Shown here: positions 9,729 to 17,391 of the stretch, piece after piece
Layout: each line of letters starts with the position of its first letter
Numbering within the stretch: the first letter of the stretch is position 1
Assembly: GCF_001428045.1 (NCBI RefSeq)
Contig: NZ_LMSD01000041.1
Location: forward strand, 251,847 to 315,846
Direction: 5' to 3'
DNA: 64,000 bases
Origin: Paenibacillus sp. Soil750
GTDB taxonomy: Bacteria; Bacillota; Bacilli; Paenibacillales; NBRC-103111
Translations under genes and position numbers: made by a program
Notes under the pieces: generated by a model
Database searches by the model: none
The model's input: the letters and a program-made list of their open reading frames with translations, nothing else
What the model was told of the DNA's origin: nothing

Positions 9729-11069
9729 ATGATTTCACGCAGAAAGAAGGTTTATGGTGTTATTGGGTTAGCGATTTCGATGTTGGTGAGCGTGGCTCCT
9801 CCAGCATTGGCAGCAAGTACGGTGACGCTCTACAAAGACACGACGTACCAAACGATTTGGGGATTCGGTGCCGCAGCTAATCACCCGGTGAATGAGTTGA
9901 AAACGAATTACAATGCAACAACGCAAGGGCAAATTCTAGATAAACTGTTCCGCACGGATGCCTCTAACGCAGGGTTGTCGATCGTCAGGATGGAGATCAA
10001 TCCCTATACGGCTGCGCAGGATGCTGTGCAAACGACGTTCATGCCTTCTTCAGGTGTGACGGATTGGAACACAGATCTGCATCAAAGATGGTTCGCCCAA
10101 GAGGCGGAAAATCGCGGGATGAATCAGTTCTATGCGGTGCCTTGGAGTCCCCCTGGCTGGATGAAAACGAATGGATCACCGAATAACGGCGGGCATCTGA
10201 GCACCTCGCAATATGACAATTTCGCCAATTACATGAAGACGTATGTGAATCAGTATCGGAATGTATTCGGATTTAATATTAAATGGGTCAGCGTGCAAAA
10301 TGAACCCGATTTAGCGACGCCTTATGCGTCGACGCAGTATACGAATAGTGAACTGGATCAAGTATCTGCGAAGGTTGCTGATGCGGTTCACAGCTTAAAT
10401 CAAGGCGTGTTGGTTGGTGCGCCAGAGGGCTCGAATCGAACCGCTTCCAACAACTATATGAACGGATTCAGTGCAACGACACGGGCGAAACTGGATTTTG
10501 TCTCGGTACACGATTACAGTACGTATGTCGATGTGAATCATTATGGTAAACCGCTGATCGCGACGGAGGTTAGCAATTTCCAAACCGCCAATGATCCGAG
10601 CATCACGGATGGGTTGAAGTGGGCGAATATGATTGCCGCCGATTTGAAGCGAGGCGAGAGAGGCTGGCTTTACTGGTGGGCGGTCAATCCGGCAGCAAGC
10701 ACCTCAGGAGAGGGGCTCATAAATCTAGGGGCCAATAATTCGTACACAGTGAATAAAAGACTTTATATCATGGGGCAATTCAGCCGTTACTTACGTCCGG
10801 ATGATACCCGCATTCTGGCATCCTCGAGCGACAGCAATCTTGTTACTATTGGAGGGAAGAATGGGACGGGGCGCGCGTCTGTTGTGCTGATCAATAATAG
10901 CACGTCAGCGATTACGACGACGATTAGCGGTCTGACATTGGCTAATGTGTCCGGAAGACGCACCAACGCCACAGAGGATCTGGCCAAATTGACGGATATG
11001 GCTGTGACTGGCGGTGCTATTACGGTTACGCTGCCGGGCAAGTCCGTGACGAGTTATGTTGAGTATTAA
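9729..11069 (+). CDS. Secreted GH30 glycosidase, probable (glucurono)xylanase
   Basis: Secreted 446-residue enzyme with a signal peptide (about 1-29, cleavage after PPALA), a GH30 (beta/alpha)8 barrel beginning at WGFGAA, and the C-terminal side beta-sandwich typical of GH30. Acid/base Glu192 is in SVQNEPD and nucleophile Glu280 in IATEVSN; WSPPGWMK is another family hallmark. There is no carbohydrate-binding or SLH module, so it should be released freely. Length is close to B. subtilis XynC. The GH10 neighbour and the cre site favour xylan as substrate, but GH30 also contains galactanases and other activities, and I could not fix the subfamily. ATG 9729 follows a GAGGTG motif. Confidence 0.82.
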   Translation: MISRRKKVYGVIGLAISMLVSVAPPALAASTVTLYKDTTYQTIWGFGAAANHPVNELKTNYNATTQGQILDKLFRTDASNAGLSIVRMEINPYTAAQDAVQTTFMPSSGVTDWNTDLHQRWFAQEAENRGMNQFYAVPWSPPGWMKTNGSPNNGGHLSTSQYDNFANYMKTYVNQYRNVFGFNIKWVSVQNEPDLATPYASTQYTNSELDQVSAKVADAVHSLNQGVLVGAPEGSNRTASNNYMNGFSATTRAKLDFVSVHDYSTYVDVNHYGKPLIATEVSNFQTANDPSITDGLKWANMIAADLKRGERGWLYWWAVNPAASTSGEGLINLGANNSYTVNKRLYIMGQFSRYLRPDDTRILASSSDSNLVTIGGKNGTGRASVVLINNSTSAITTTISGLTLANVSGRRTNATEDLAKLTDMAVTGGAITVTLPGKSVTSYVEY

Positions 11070-11152
11070 GTGATAAGTGACGTTTAACCACTGCTAGATG
11101 TGGGTATCCTTTTACTAGAATGATAGATTCAAGTGAAAGGTGGCGTGTGGCG

Positions 11153-11404
11153 ATGACAACAGAGGCGACAACTGTATTCAAACCCGTCATTCCTAGCAAA
11201 ATTGCAGAGTCCATTGAGAGCCTGCGTGGGGAAGGTTGGACGGCGGATGATTTTTTGAACTTTCCCCGATATGACGAAGAGTGTCCTGAGGCTCGTCTGT
11301 TATATCACTATTTCCGAAACAATCGTGTAACCTTTGCGGCGGCGGTCATCAATAGCTACAGCGTTCAGGAGATGAGCGACGTTCAGCGAGATGCGATGCT
11401 CTAG
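11153..11404 (+). CDS. Small hypothetical protein (83 aa)
   Basis: I do not recognise this protein. It is soluble, slightly acidic, with no signal peptide or membrane segment. The middle carries GEGWTADDFLNFPRYDEE, followed by a helical region with LYHYFRNNRVTFAAAVINSY. The chosen ATG at 11153 lies about 9 nt after GAAAGGTGG; an earlier in-frame ATG at 11120 lacks a ribosome binding site. It stands alone after the GH30 gene and before the gene-poor stretch, and its stop codon overlaps the end of a minus-strand gene remnant. Confidence 0.55.
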   Translation: MTTEATTVFKPVIPSKIAESIESLRGEGWTADDFLNFPRYDEECPEARLLYHYFRNNRVTFAAAVINSYSVQEMSDVQRDAML

Positions 11405-11508
11405 AGCGGGAATGAAGCATCGGTCACATGTAATTTGATTTCCGTAACATCCTCATCATCCCCATACCAGTCCCAATACAGCCACCGCCGATTCTGGCTC
11501 AACTTGTT
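11401..11508 (-). pseudogene. Possible remnant: C-terminal end of a lost minus-strand gene
   Basis: On the minus strand an open stretch of about 35 codons ends in TAG at 11401-11403. It encodes a protein-like, Trp- and Asp-rich tail (RWLYWDWYGDDEDVTEIKLH, then VTD). An in-frame stop at 11509-11511 closes it upstream, there is no RBS, and the palindromic repeat element begins just beyond. It may be the surviving end of a deleted gene; no family is recognised. Confidence 0.3.
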
Positions 11509-11529
11509 CTAGTAGCTACTATGATGAAT

Positions 11530-11715
11530 TAACTGTATTTTCTGCAGGTAATTACAGCTGATTTTCGCATTTATGAGGAATAACTGGATTTCCTACAGCT
11601 AATTGAGCTCATAATGATTGAAAGGAAGGAATTTGGCTAAATTAGCTGTGCATTTTACATTTAATTACTTATTTTGGTTGAATTACAAAAAAAGATGTGG
11701 GTTATCCAGTTAGTT
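11530..11715 (+). repeat. Palindromic four-unit repeat element, copy 1
   Basis: Four 24-nt units start at 11530, 11581, 11643 and 11692, spaced 51, 62 and 49 nt. Each resembles TARCTGKA-8 nt-CAKSTAAT, an interrupted palindrome able to form a short hairpin; the fourth unit is the most diverged. A second copy with the same unit order and spacing (51, 62, 51) is at 38138-38325. The 27-nt spacers of the two copies are also alike (an AGCTGA word near their start). Non-coding in all frames. Confidence 0.75.
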
Positions 11716-11785
11716 GTCAGCGAAAGGTGAACAAGTGGTTCGGTGAGTGAGAGTGTGGACAACGTGTAACCGACGGATGGTGGTG

Positions 11786-11821
11786 GAAGTCTGTGAAGTC
11801 CGTGAAGTCCGTGAAATCCAT
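11786..11821 (+). repeat. Short tandem repeat, 9-bp unit, four copies
   Basis: Four successive 9-mers read GAAGTCTGT, GAAGTCCGT, GAAGTCCGT and GAAATCCAT. It is non-coding and lies between the palindromic element and the promoter at 11942. Confidence 0.7.
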
Positions 11822-11867
11822 GCAGCGCGCAGGCCGTGCAAGAGCGGGAAATGGAAGTTGTGTGGAT

Positions 11868-11912
11868 ATGTCATATTACATGACATTAAATTATGATTAT
11901 CAACAAATCATA
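11868..11912. promoter_or_regulatory. Two inverted repeats upstream of a strong promoter
   Basis: ATGTCAT-ATTAC-ATGACAT (11868-11886) and TATGATT-ATCAACA-AATCATA (11892-11912) are both perfect 7-bp inverted repeats. They lie 30-75 nt upstream of the -35 box at 11942 and look like operator sites. I could not match them to a known regulator. Confidence 0.4.
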
Positions 11913-11941
11913 GAAGGTTATAATCTCCTGTGTAATGATAC

Positions 11942-11970
11942 TTGACACCTCATAAATCAACATGTATACT
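11942..11970 (+). promoter_or_regulatory. Strong SigA promoter
   Basis: TTGACA (11942-11947), a 17-nt spacer and TATACT (11965-11970) form a near-consensus vegetative promoter. Transcription should start near 11977. Confidence 0.8.
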
Positions 11971-11976
11971 CTAATT

Positions 11977-12054
11977 AACCGCACGACGATGTGCAACTAA
12001 TATTCGAGGCAATGGCGCCTATCCTACCACAGGATAGGCGTTTTCTGTCTTTTT
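11977..12054 (+). ncRNA. Candidate short terminated RNA or leader
   Basis: From the predicted start at about 11977 the transcript would form a small hairpin GCAC-GACGAT-GTGC (11981-11994). It then meets a perfect 10-bp stem, CGCCTATCCT / AGGATAGGCG (12016-12040), with an ACCAC loop followed by TTTTCTGTCTTTTT, an intrinsic terminator. The result is a ~75-nt RNA or an attenuator for the 22-codon ORF just after it. I do not recognise a known riboswitch; the GACGA loop recalls guanidine-II aptamers, but the second hairpin lacks that loop. Confidence 0.5.
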
Positions 12055-12069
12055 GAAAGGGTGAATACG

Positions 12070-12138
12070 ATGATGAAACACATGAAGAACCTTGTTTTGT
12101 TTATCCAATGTCTGCCTGTTGCTTTGAGATGGTACTAG
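12070..12138 (+). CDS. 22-codon small ORF downstream of an attenuator-like hairpin
   Basis: ATG at 12070 lies 8 nt after AAAGGG. The ORF encodes a basic N-terminus (MMKHMK), a hydrophobic middle (NLVLFIQCLPVAL) and ends in RWY. It sits directly after the terminator at 12016-12054 and before a second terminator at 12189, so it has its own short transcription unit if the first hairpin is read through. It could be a small membrane or signalling peptide, or chance; no homology is known to me. Confidence 0.35.
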   Translation: MMKHMKNLVLFIQCLPVALRWY

Positions 12139-12188
12139 TCATTTCATGTTAGGTTTCAATACGTATAAGCTCCATGTGTGTTAGACAA

Positions 12189-12237
12189 CTTTTAACGCGG
12201 ACGCTCATCTAAGGGTGACCGCGCTTAAAGGTTTTTT
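12189..12237 (+). terminator. Rho-independent terminator
   Basis: CTTTAACGCGG pairs with CCGCGCTTAAAG (one bulged C) and is followed by GTTTTTTCT. It closes the short locus before the EcsAB-like operon. Confidence 0.75.
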
Positions 12238-12341
12238 CTCGTTTTTATCTAAACTTCATACTTTGGGTAAACTTTCATGATACGATGATGGCAAAGCAAT
12301 GTGAATAGGTTGCATGATTAGGATGGAAGGGAAGTCGCGGA

Positions 12342-13055
12342 ATGCCAGATGAACAATTAGCGGTTTTAGATGTGTACATTGAACAGGCCGGCTACGATGA
12401 GGTGCCGGATATTATTAAGGGGATTCATTTTACAGTGAGGCAAGGGGAGCTCGTGGGATTGTTAGGTCCGAACGGTGCCGGCAAAAGCACGACAATCAAG
12501 AGCCTACTCGGTTTGTTGAAGGATTTTAAAGGCAAAATCTCCTTCATGGGTGAAAATAAGAGCTACGCCTATATTCCAGAGCATCCCATTCTGTATGATG
12601 AATTGACGTTGTGGGAGCACATGGAGTTCGCGGCATCGGTATATGAGTTAGACCGCACCGTGTTCTTAGAGCGTGCTGATGATCTCTTGCATCGGTTCCG
12701 CCTATTAGATGAGAAGCATCAATTGCCTGGGAAATTTTCCAAAGGGATGCAGCAGAAGATCATGCTCATTCTTGGTTTTTTGAATAAACCTGATGTGTAT
12801 ATCGTGGACGAGCCCTTCATTGGGCTAGATCCGAAGGCGATCAAGGATTTCTTGGGGATGCTGGAAGAGGAACGGCAGCGTGGGGCAGGAATTCTAATGA
12901 GTACTCATGTGTTAGATACAGCGGAGCGGATTTGCAGTTCATTTGTGCTGCTTTCGGGTGGCAGATTGGTTGCGAACGGTACCCTGCAAGATATTCAAAA
13001 ACAATGCGACATGCCGGATGCTACTCTATTCGACTGCTTCCATTCCTTACTATGA
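12342..13055 (+). CDS. ecsA: ABC transporter ATP-binding protein, EcsA-like
   Basis: Cytoplasmic ATPase subunit of 237 residues. Walker A is GPNGAGKST, the Walker B region VYIVDEPFIGLD, and the signature is degenerate as SKGMQQK. Tandem Gly-Met-Gln-Gln-Lys instead of LSGGQ is typical of the EcsA family. Length and the overlapping downstream permease match Ecs exporters, which in Bacillus affect secretion, regulated membrane proteolysis and competence. Its stop overlaps an ATG of the next frame by 4 bp. No EcsC gene is present. Confidence 0.8.
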   Translation: MPDEQLAVLDVYIEQAGYDEVPDIIKGIHFTVRQGELVGLLGPNGAGKSTTIKSLLGLLKDFKGKISFMGENKSYAYIPEHPILYDELTLWEHMEFAASVYELDRTVFLERADDLLHRFRLLDEKHQLPGKFSKGMQQKIMLILGFLNKPDVYIVDEPFIGLDPKAIKDFLGMLEEERQRGAGILMSTHVLDTAERICSSFVLLSGGRLVANGTLQDIQKQCDMPDATLFDCFHSLL

Positions 13056-13072
13056 GAGGGGGCGAGAGTGGG

Positions 13073-14293
13073 TTGAATAGCAGTTTCCAGGTATTTACAC
13101 GCAGAGTACGCTCAGATTTGAAATTTCAATATCGAGCCTTGCGCATGGCCGTCGATTGGGTCATTGCCATTTATTTCGTCATTCCTCTGCTGATCGTGGC
13201 GGGCTATCACTATTATGCGTGGTACATGACGCCTCCTGCCTGGTTAAGCGGGATATCCATACATACGGTGGCTACCCTTTTTTACATTTTCACATGGCTT
13301 GGCACGTTGCGTTACTTTGTTGAAGAAGGAGATCAGTTGTTTCTCCGGCAAAATGAAGGTTGGTTTCGACATCTCATGCATCTCGGCTATCGGTATTCGG
13401 TGGTGCTGCAAGGGGTTACGTCGTTGCTAGTTACGCTTCTTTTCCTACCACTATTAGTACCTGTTTATTCGTTTAGCATCGCGCAGGTCGTGTGTTTATG
13501 GCTGCTTACCTACGTGGTGAAGCTAAACATCGGCCTCATTCGACAATTGCTAGCGCTTCGCTTTCAACGCTTCCTGCTATGGTTGCTGCGTATTGTGATT
13601 TTTGCAGTAGGCGTTTTCGTATTCCAATGGTTAGTTGTGGAGATCAGGGATCAATTTCTGTACAGTTGGCTAGTCATCTTGTTACTGGCCGGAACTTTCC
13701 TGTTGCTGACTCGGACGCGGCTGCGTGAAAAAGGCACCTTCTTCGCGGATGTAGCGCGCGAACGTGATGCTCGGATGCGGATCGTTTCTCTCATGTTAAT
13801 CCGTGTGATGGAGCGCAAAAGAAAACCAACCCGCAGATATCCGCTTCTGTTCAGCAGATCGCAGCGGTTGCTCAAAGGAAAGGGTGCTGGTACAGGTATT
13901 GCTGAGCTATTAGTGAAATCGTATTTCCGAAATGGTCTGCAATGGCGGCAATCCATTCAGTTTGTAGTTGTCATCAGCGGAGCTCTGTTTATTCTGCCAG
14001 GTGCAATTAAAATCCTCGTCTGGATTGTTGCGGCTGTCTTGCTGGTCTTCTGGCGCAAATCATTTTGCAAAGATGAACTGACGGCACCATTCCTGTCCCT
14101 ATTCCCGATTAAAGATCCAATGAAACACCAAGCAATTCAGACGGCGATCCCAATCTTAGTGCTGCCAGCAATGATGGTCATTAGCCTAGTGACGGGCATC
14201 TCGCTGCATACTTGGTGGGGGCCAGTTGTGATGATGGGCGCAACGGTGCCGCTAACGTATGGAACTTCTTCGGTGTTTACAAGTTGGTATTGA
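13073..14293 (+). CDS. ecsB: ABC transporter permease, EcsB-like
   Basis: Integral membrane protein with about eight or nine hydrophobic segments, the partner of the preceding ATPase. The TTG start at 13073 lies about 10 nt after AGAGGGGG and gives 406 residues, the usual EcsB size; ATG 13052 (413 residues, overlapping the ATPase stop) is possible but has no RBS. A cytoplasmic basic loop (ARERDARMR, then ERKRKPTRR, about 220-250) separates two membrane halves, as in EcsB. The exported substrate is unknown. Confidence 0.75.
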   Translation: MNSSFQVFTRRVRSDLKFQYRALRMAVDWVIAIYFVIPLLIVAGYHYYAWYMTPPAWLSGISIHTVATLFYIFTWLGTLRYFVEEGDQLFLRQNEGWFRHLMHLGYRYSVVLQGVTSLLVTLLFLPLLVPVYSFSIAQVVCLWLLTYVVKLNIGLIRQLLALRFQRFLLWLLRIVIFAVGVFVFQWLVVEIRDQFLYSWLVILLLAGTFLLLTRTRLREKGTFFADVARERDARMRIVSLMLIRVMERKRKPTRRYPLLFSRSQRLLKGKGAGTGIAELLVKSYFRNGLQWRQSIQFVVVISGALFILPGAIKILVWIVAAVLLVFWRKSFCKDELTAPFLSLFPIKDPMKHQAIQTAIPILVLPAMMVISLVTGISLHTWWGPVVMMGATVPLTYGTSSVFTSWY

Positions 14294-14431
14294 GTAGGTT
14301 TTTATGCAAGGGAATCAAGGGGGAGTCAGGATGTTTTGGCTGCTCCTTTTCTCTTGGAATAGAACAAGGGATTATAGCGGATGCTACCCAATAATTCCCT
14401 CTACAAGGAAATGAAAGAGAGGCAAGTTTTG

Positions 14432-16465
14432 ATGGAACTTTTGTTGCCTTTATTCATTGTGGCAGCAGTAATCGTAACAGCTACACTGCTCAATAAGCGC
14501 TATCCCCGAATCCCGTTGCCCTTTTACTTAATTGGTTTAGGAGCTTTGGTGTCATGGCTGCCATTCGTTCCTACGGATTTCGATTTTGAACCAGAAGCCT
14601 TTATGGTCTGTCTCATTGCACCCATTTTATTTGGAGATGGCCGTGTCATCTCACGCAAAGAATTGCTGGAGTACCGCAAGCCTATTTTGCTTATGGCGTT
14701 ATGGCTTGTCGTTATTACCGTCATAGGTATTGGATATTTTATTCATTATCTGATACCCGCGATGCCGCTACCCGTCGCATTCGCTCTAGCAGCCGTCATG
14801 TCCCCAACAGATGCCGTAGCTGTAAAGTCGATGACAAGGGGGAGGACTTTCCCTAAAGGTTTAATGCCGATCCTAGAGGGGGAGTCGTTGCTTAACGATG
14901 CGGCAGGTCTTGTTTCATTTAAAGTAGCTTTGGGCGTTGTAATGACAGGCGTTTTCTCGGTCCGATCAGCAGCATGGGAATTTCTGCTTGTCGCCATAGG
15001 TGGCATTATCGTTGGGCTCGTACTAGGTGCAGTCTTGGTTAATTTCAGGCTATTTTTGAGAAGAAAAGGGCTGGAAGAAGTTAACTCGCTCGTCACCATT
15101 CAGTTACTGACACCGTTCGTGATCTATTTGGTTGCTGAGGAAATCCATGTTTCAGGGATCTTAGCCGTCGTCGTTGCGGGGATTGTGCACGGGTTAGAGC
15201 GTGATCGGTTACAGCAAACAACGACCAAACTACACATCATCTCGACCAATACATGGTCAGTGCTTAGTTTCATTTTGAATGGACTCGTATTTGCCTTGCT
15301 AGGCTTATTGCTGCCAGAGGTCATAACAGGATTAGTGCATAGTGGTGAGGGTTCTATCTTGAAGGAGCTTGGATTAGCGGTTGCGATCTACGCGGCGTTA
15401 TTTGCAGCTAGGTACATCTGGGTTTATCTTTTCCATGACGAATTCGTTCCTTCAAATCAAAAGACGACAACGCCAAATACATATACGAGCAGAAGGAGCT
15501 TTGCTCTTGCGGCTAGTTTTTGCGGTGTCCACGGTACGATCACGTTAGCAACAGCGTTGTCGATCCCTTTTGAATTATCTGATGGGACGCCCTTCCCTCT
15601 GCGCCATACGATTTTGTTTATTTCGGCAAGTGTAATCTTGATCAGCATGTTAGCTGCAACATTCGCAATGCCGTTTATTGGAAAGTCAGTCACCGCGGCA
15701 ACCTCCGACCAAGCAGCATTGTCGTTGAAAGAAGCAAGTATTCTGCTGGCTAAGAAAACGATTCAAGCACTCAAATCGGAGAAAAATGAGGATAACTACG
15801 ATGCTACTCTCGCCGTTGTTCAACAGCTAGAAGAGCAAATTCGGATGGACTGTTATGGGACGGTCAAAGTATCGGGGTCTTACATTCGTAAACTTCAACA
15901 AATTGGGCGAACAGCCGAAGCCGCAAGGCTTGCTGAGTTGATTTCGCAAGGTGTAATTTCACCGCAATTGCAGTCTGTATTTACTTTATTGCATCAGCCG
16001 CAGTCGGAATCGTTCTTTCTTGCAAGGCTGCAGTATCTCTGGGTTAGATTAAAGCTGAGCTTGATGAACCGCAAGATTCAGCAGCACCGAAGAGAAGGGC
16101 TTCCAGAGAGATTTAGGTCCGTCACAGAGATGTTTGAAGAGCTGCAATCGATTGAGAAGCAGCTGCAAGAGGCAGCGGTTACGGCAATTCGCAACGAGAA
16201 GTCGTCGAAGCATCAGTTAGAATCGCTGCTCGTTATCCAACACTACGCTCGCAGTCAGAAACACGACGGTAAGTGGTTAAGCGCGCATTCGGAAGCTGAA
16301 TTCCTACATCAACTGAAGATTGTTCAATTGCGAAGCGTACAGATGAAGCGGGATGGGATCCAAGAGTTGGAAGAGGCTAATCAAATTTCAAGCGGAACTG
16401 TTCTTGGATTATTGCAGGCGATCAATTATGAGGAAATGCTTATTTTGGACAATGGCGAGAAGTAG
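14432..16465 (+). CDS. nhaK: Na+/H+ antiporter, CPA1 family (NhaK-like)
   Basis: 677-residue protein with about 12 membrane segments (1-415) and a long cytoplasmic tail. Family hallmarks are SPTDAVAVKSM and EGESLLNDAAGLV, which carry the Asp residues of the ion-binding site. The tail (about 420-677) is helical, Gln/Glu/Lys rich and may regulate transport. Size matches B. subtilis NhaK. ATG 14432 lies 9 nt after AGAGAGG; upstream in-frame starts (14381, 14411) have poorer sites. It exchanges Na+ or K+ for protons in pH and salt homeostasis. The gene stands alone and ends in a bidirectional terminator. Confidence 0.87.
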   Translation: MELLLPLFIVAAVIVTATLLNKRYPRIPLPFYLIGLGALVSWLPFVPTDFDFEPEAFMVCLIAPILFGDGRVISRKELLEYRKPILLMALWLVVITVIGIGYFIHYLIPAMPLPVAFALAAVMSPTDAVAVKSMTRGRTFPKGLMPILEGESLLNDAAGLVSFKVALGVVMTGVFSVRSAAWEFLLVAIGGIIVGLVLGAVLVNFRLFLRRKGLEEVNSLVTIQLLTPFVIYLVAEEIHVSGILAVVVAGIVHGLERDRLQQTTTKLHIISTNTWSVLSFILNGLVFALLGLLLPEVITGLVHSGEGSILKELGLAVAIYAALFAARYIWVYLFHDEFVPSNQKTTTPNTYTSRRSFALAASFCGVHGTITLATALSIPFELSDGTPFPLRHTILFISASVILISMLAATFAMPFIGKSVTAATSDQAALSLKEASILLAKKTIQALKSEKNEDNYDATLAVVQQLEEQIRMDCYGTVKVSGSYIRKLQQIGRTAEAARLAELISQGVISPQLQSVFTLLHQPQSESFFLARLQYLWVRLKLSLMNRKIQQHRREGLPERFRSVTEMFEELQSIEKQLQEAAVTAIRNEKSSKHQLESLLVIQHYARSQKHDGKWLSAHSEAEFLHQLKIVQLRSVQMKRDGIQELEEANQISSGTVLGLLQAINYEEMLILDNGEK

Positions 16466-16481
16466 CATAGATACGTCTAAT

Positions 16482-16526
16482 AGAAAAGGGCTTTCCTCTA
16501 GTCACTAGGTGGAAAGCCCTTTTTCT
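16482..16526. terminator. Bidirectional terminator between convergent genes
   Basis: AAAAGGGCTTTCC (16484-16496) pairs with GGAAAGCCCTTTT (16511-16523), with T/A runs on both sides. It serves the antiporter gene and the convergent DUF2306 gene. Confidence 0.85.
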
Positions 16527-17158
16527 CATTTTATCGGTCGAAGCAAATACCATTCCACGACAACAAGATTAATGATCAAACCAAACCATACGTTGATGTT
16601 GAGAATCTCTGCAACCATCTGGGCTCGCCCACCTTCAGGAAGATGGAAGCCGTGCATAGCCAGGTAGAGGAGAATACAGATCGGCACGATTACCCTGGCA
16701 GATACGGCAACGAGTGTGACGGCATAACTTCGAATCATCCAGATCCGATGCTGGGCGTGCTGACCTTTGACCGCAAAGCGAAAACCATTCCACGTAGTGA
16801 TCAGCCAAAGCACACTTAAGACCAGGAACGCCATGGCTTTCGTGAAGTTTTCTGCGTAGAAGCTTAAGACAAGACCTAGACATCCGCTAAGCATGATGCT
16901 GAAGACATAGATGCGTCCGAGCGCTCGATGCCAGGAAGGATAGTTGGTGCGAAAGCGTGCATGGAATTGGAACAAGCCGCTAACCAGCGCAACCAAAGCA
17001 AGTGAAATATGACTCGTCAGCACCATGTAGTGCAACGAGAAATTCGGATCAAGCGTAACGCGACTGTTCGCTGGATTTAACGTGACATAAGGGAATATCG
17101 CCACGATCGCAACCGCCATAATGATGATAATCGAGATTATTCCTAGCTTTTTACTCAT
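16526..17158 (-). CDS. DUF2306 family membrane protein
   Basis: 210-residue polytopic membrane protein with about six or seven hydrophobic segments. Features of the DUF2306 family (PF10067) are visible: HISLALVALVSGLFQF, HRALGRIYV and HRIWMIRSYA, which contain conserved His and Arg residues. Function is unknown; the conserved histidines near membrane edges hint at a cytochrome-like role, but that is speculative. Single gene, convergent with the antiporter; RBS-like GGGGGCT lies upstream of the ATG. Confidence 0.8.
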   Translation of the reverse strand: MSKKLGIISIIIIMAVAIVAIFPYVTLNPANSRVTLDPNFSLHYMVLTSHISLALVALVSGLFQFHARFRTNYPSWHRALGRIYVFSIMLSGCLGLVLSFYAENFTKAMAFLVLSVLWLITTWNGFRFAVKGQHAQHRIWMIRSYAVTLVAVSARVIVPICILLYLAMHGFHLPEGGRAQMVAEILNINVWFGLIINLVVVEWYLLRPIK

Positions 17159-17279
17159 ATATGGTTATAGCCCCCGTTAATTGACTCACTCCTCTCCTAT
17201 TGTAAATTGTAGATCTAAACAGGTGCTTATTTATTTCTTAAAAGAATCTAAAGTGTGTGAGCAACACTGCTGAAATCAA

Positions 17280-17344
17280 TAAATTTGTTACTGATGATGA
17301 GTAAATCTATTCCTTATTTTATGAGAAGCTTGCAGGTGATAATG
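17280..17344 (+). promoter_or_regulatory. Operator/promoter copy A of the twin glycan-locus element
   Basis: This ~65-bp stretch is nearly identical to 23191-23254, including a 40-bp block with one mismatch. Inside it AAATTTGTTACTGAT (17281) and AAATCTATTCCTTAT (17303) form an imperfect direct repeat 22 bp apart, two helical turns, as expected for an AraC-type regulator. A GATAAT -10 box is at 17338-17343 with a poor -35, which fits an activated promoter. The likely activator is the YesN protein at 32081. Confidence 0.65.
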
Positions 17345-17391
17345 GAGATAAGGTTTCTACTTTTGAACAAGCAATTGGAGGAAAGATAAGG

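Noticed and set aside
11120-11152. Longer start for the small hypothetical gene
   Set aside because: The ATG at 11120 has no ribosome binding site, whereas ATG 11153 has a well-spaced one.
11530-11715. Possible CRISPR array (repeats with regular spacing)
   Set aside because: Units are imperfect, gaps alternate between 27 and 38 nt and are themselves similar in the two copies, only four units exist, and no cas genes are present.
11977-12040. Guanidine-II (mini-ykkC) riboswitch, because of an ACGA loop
   Set aside because: The second hairpin has an ACCAC loop and is a terminator; two ACGR loops are required and no guanidine exporter follows.
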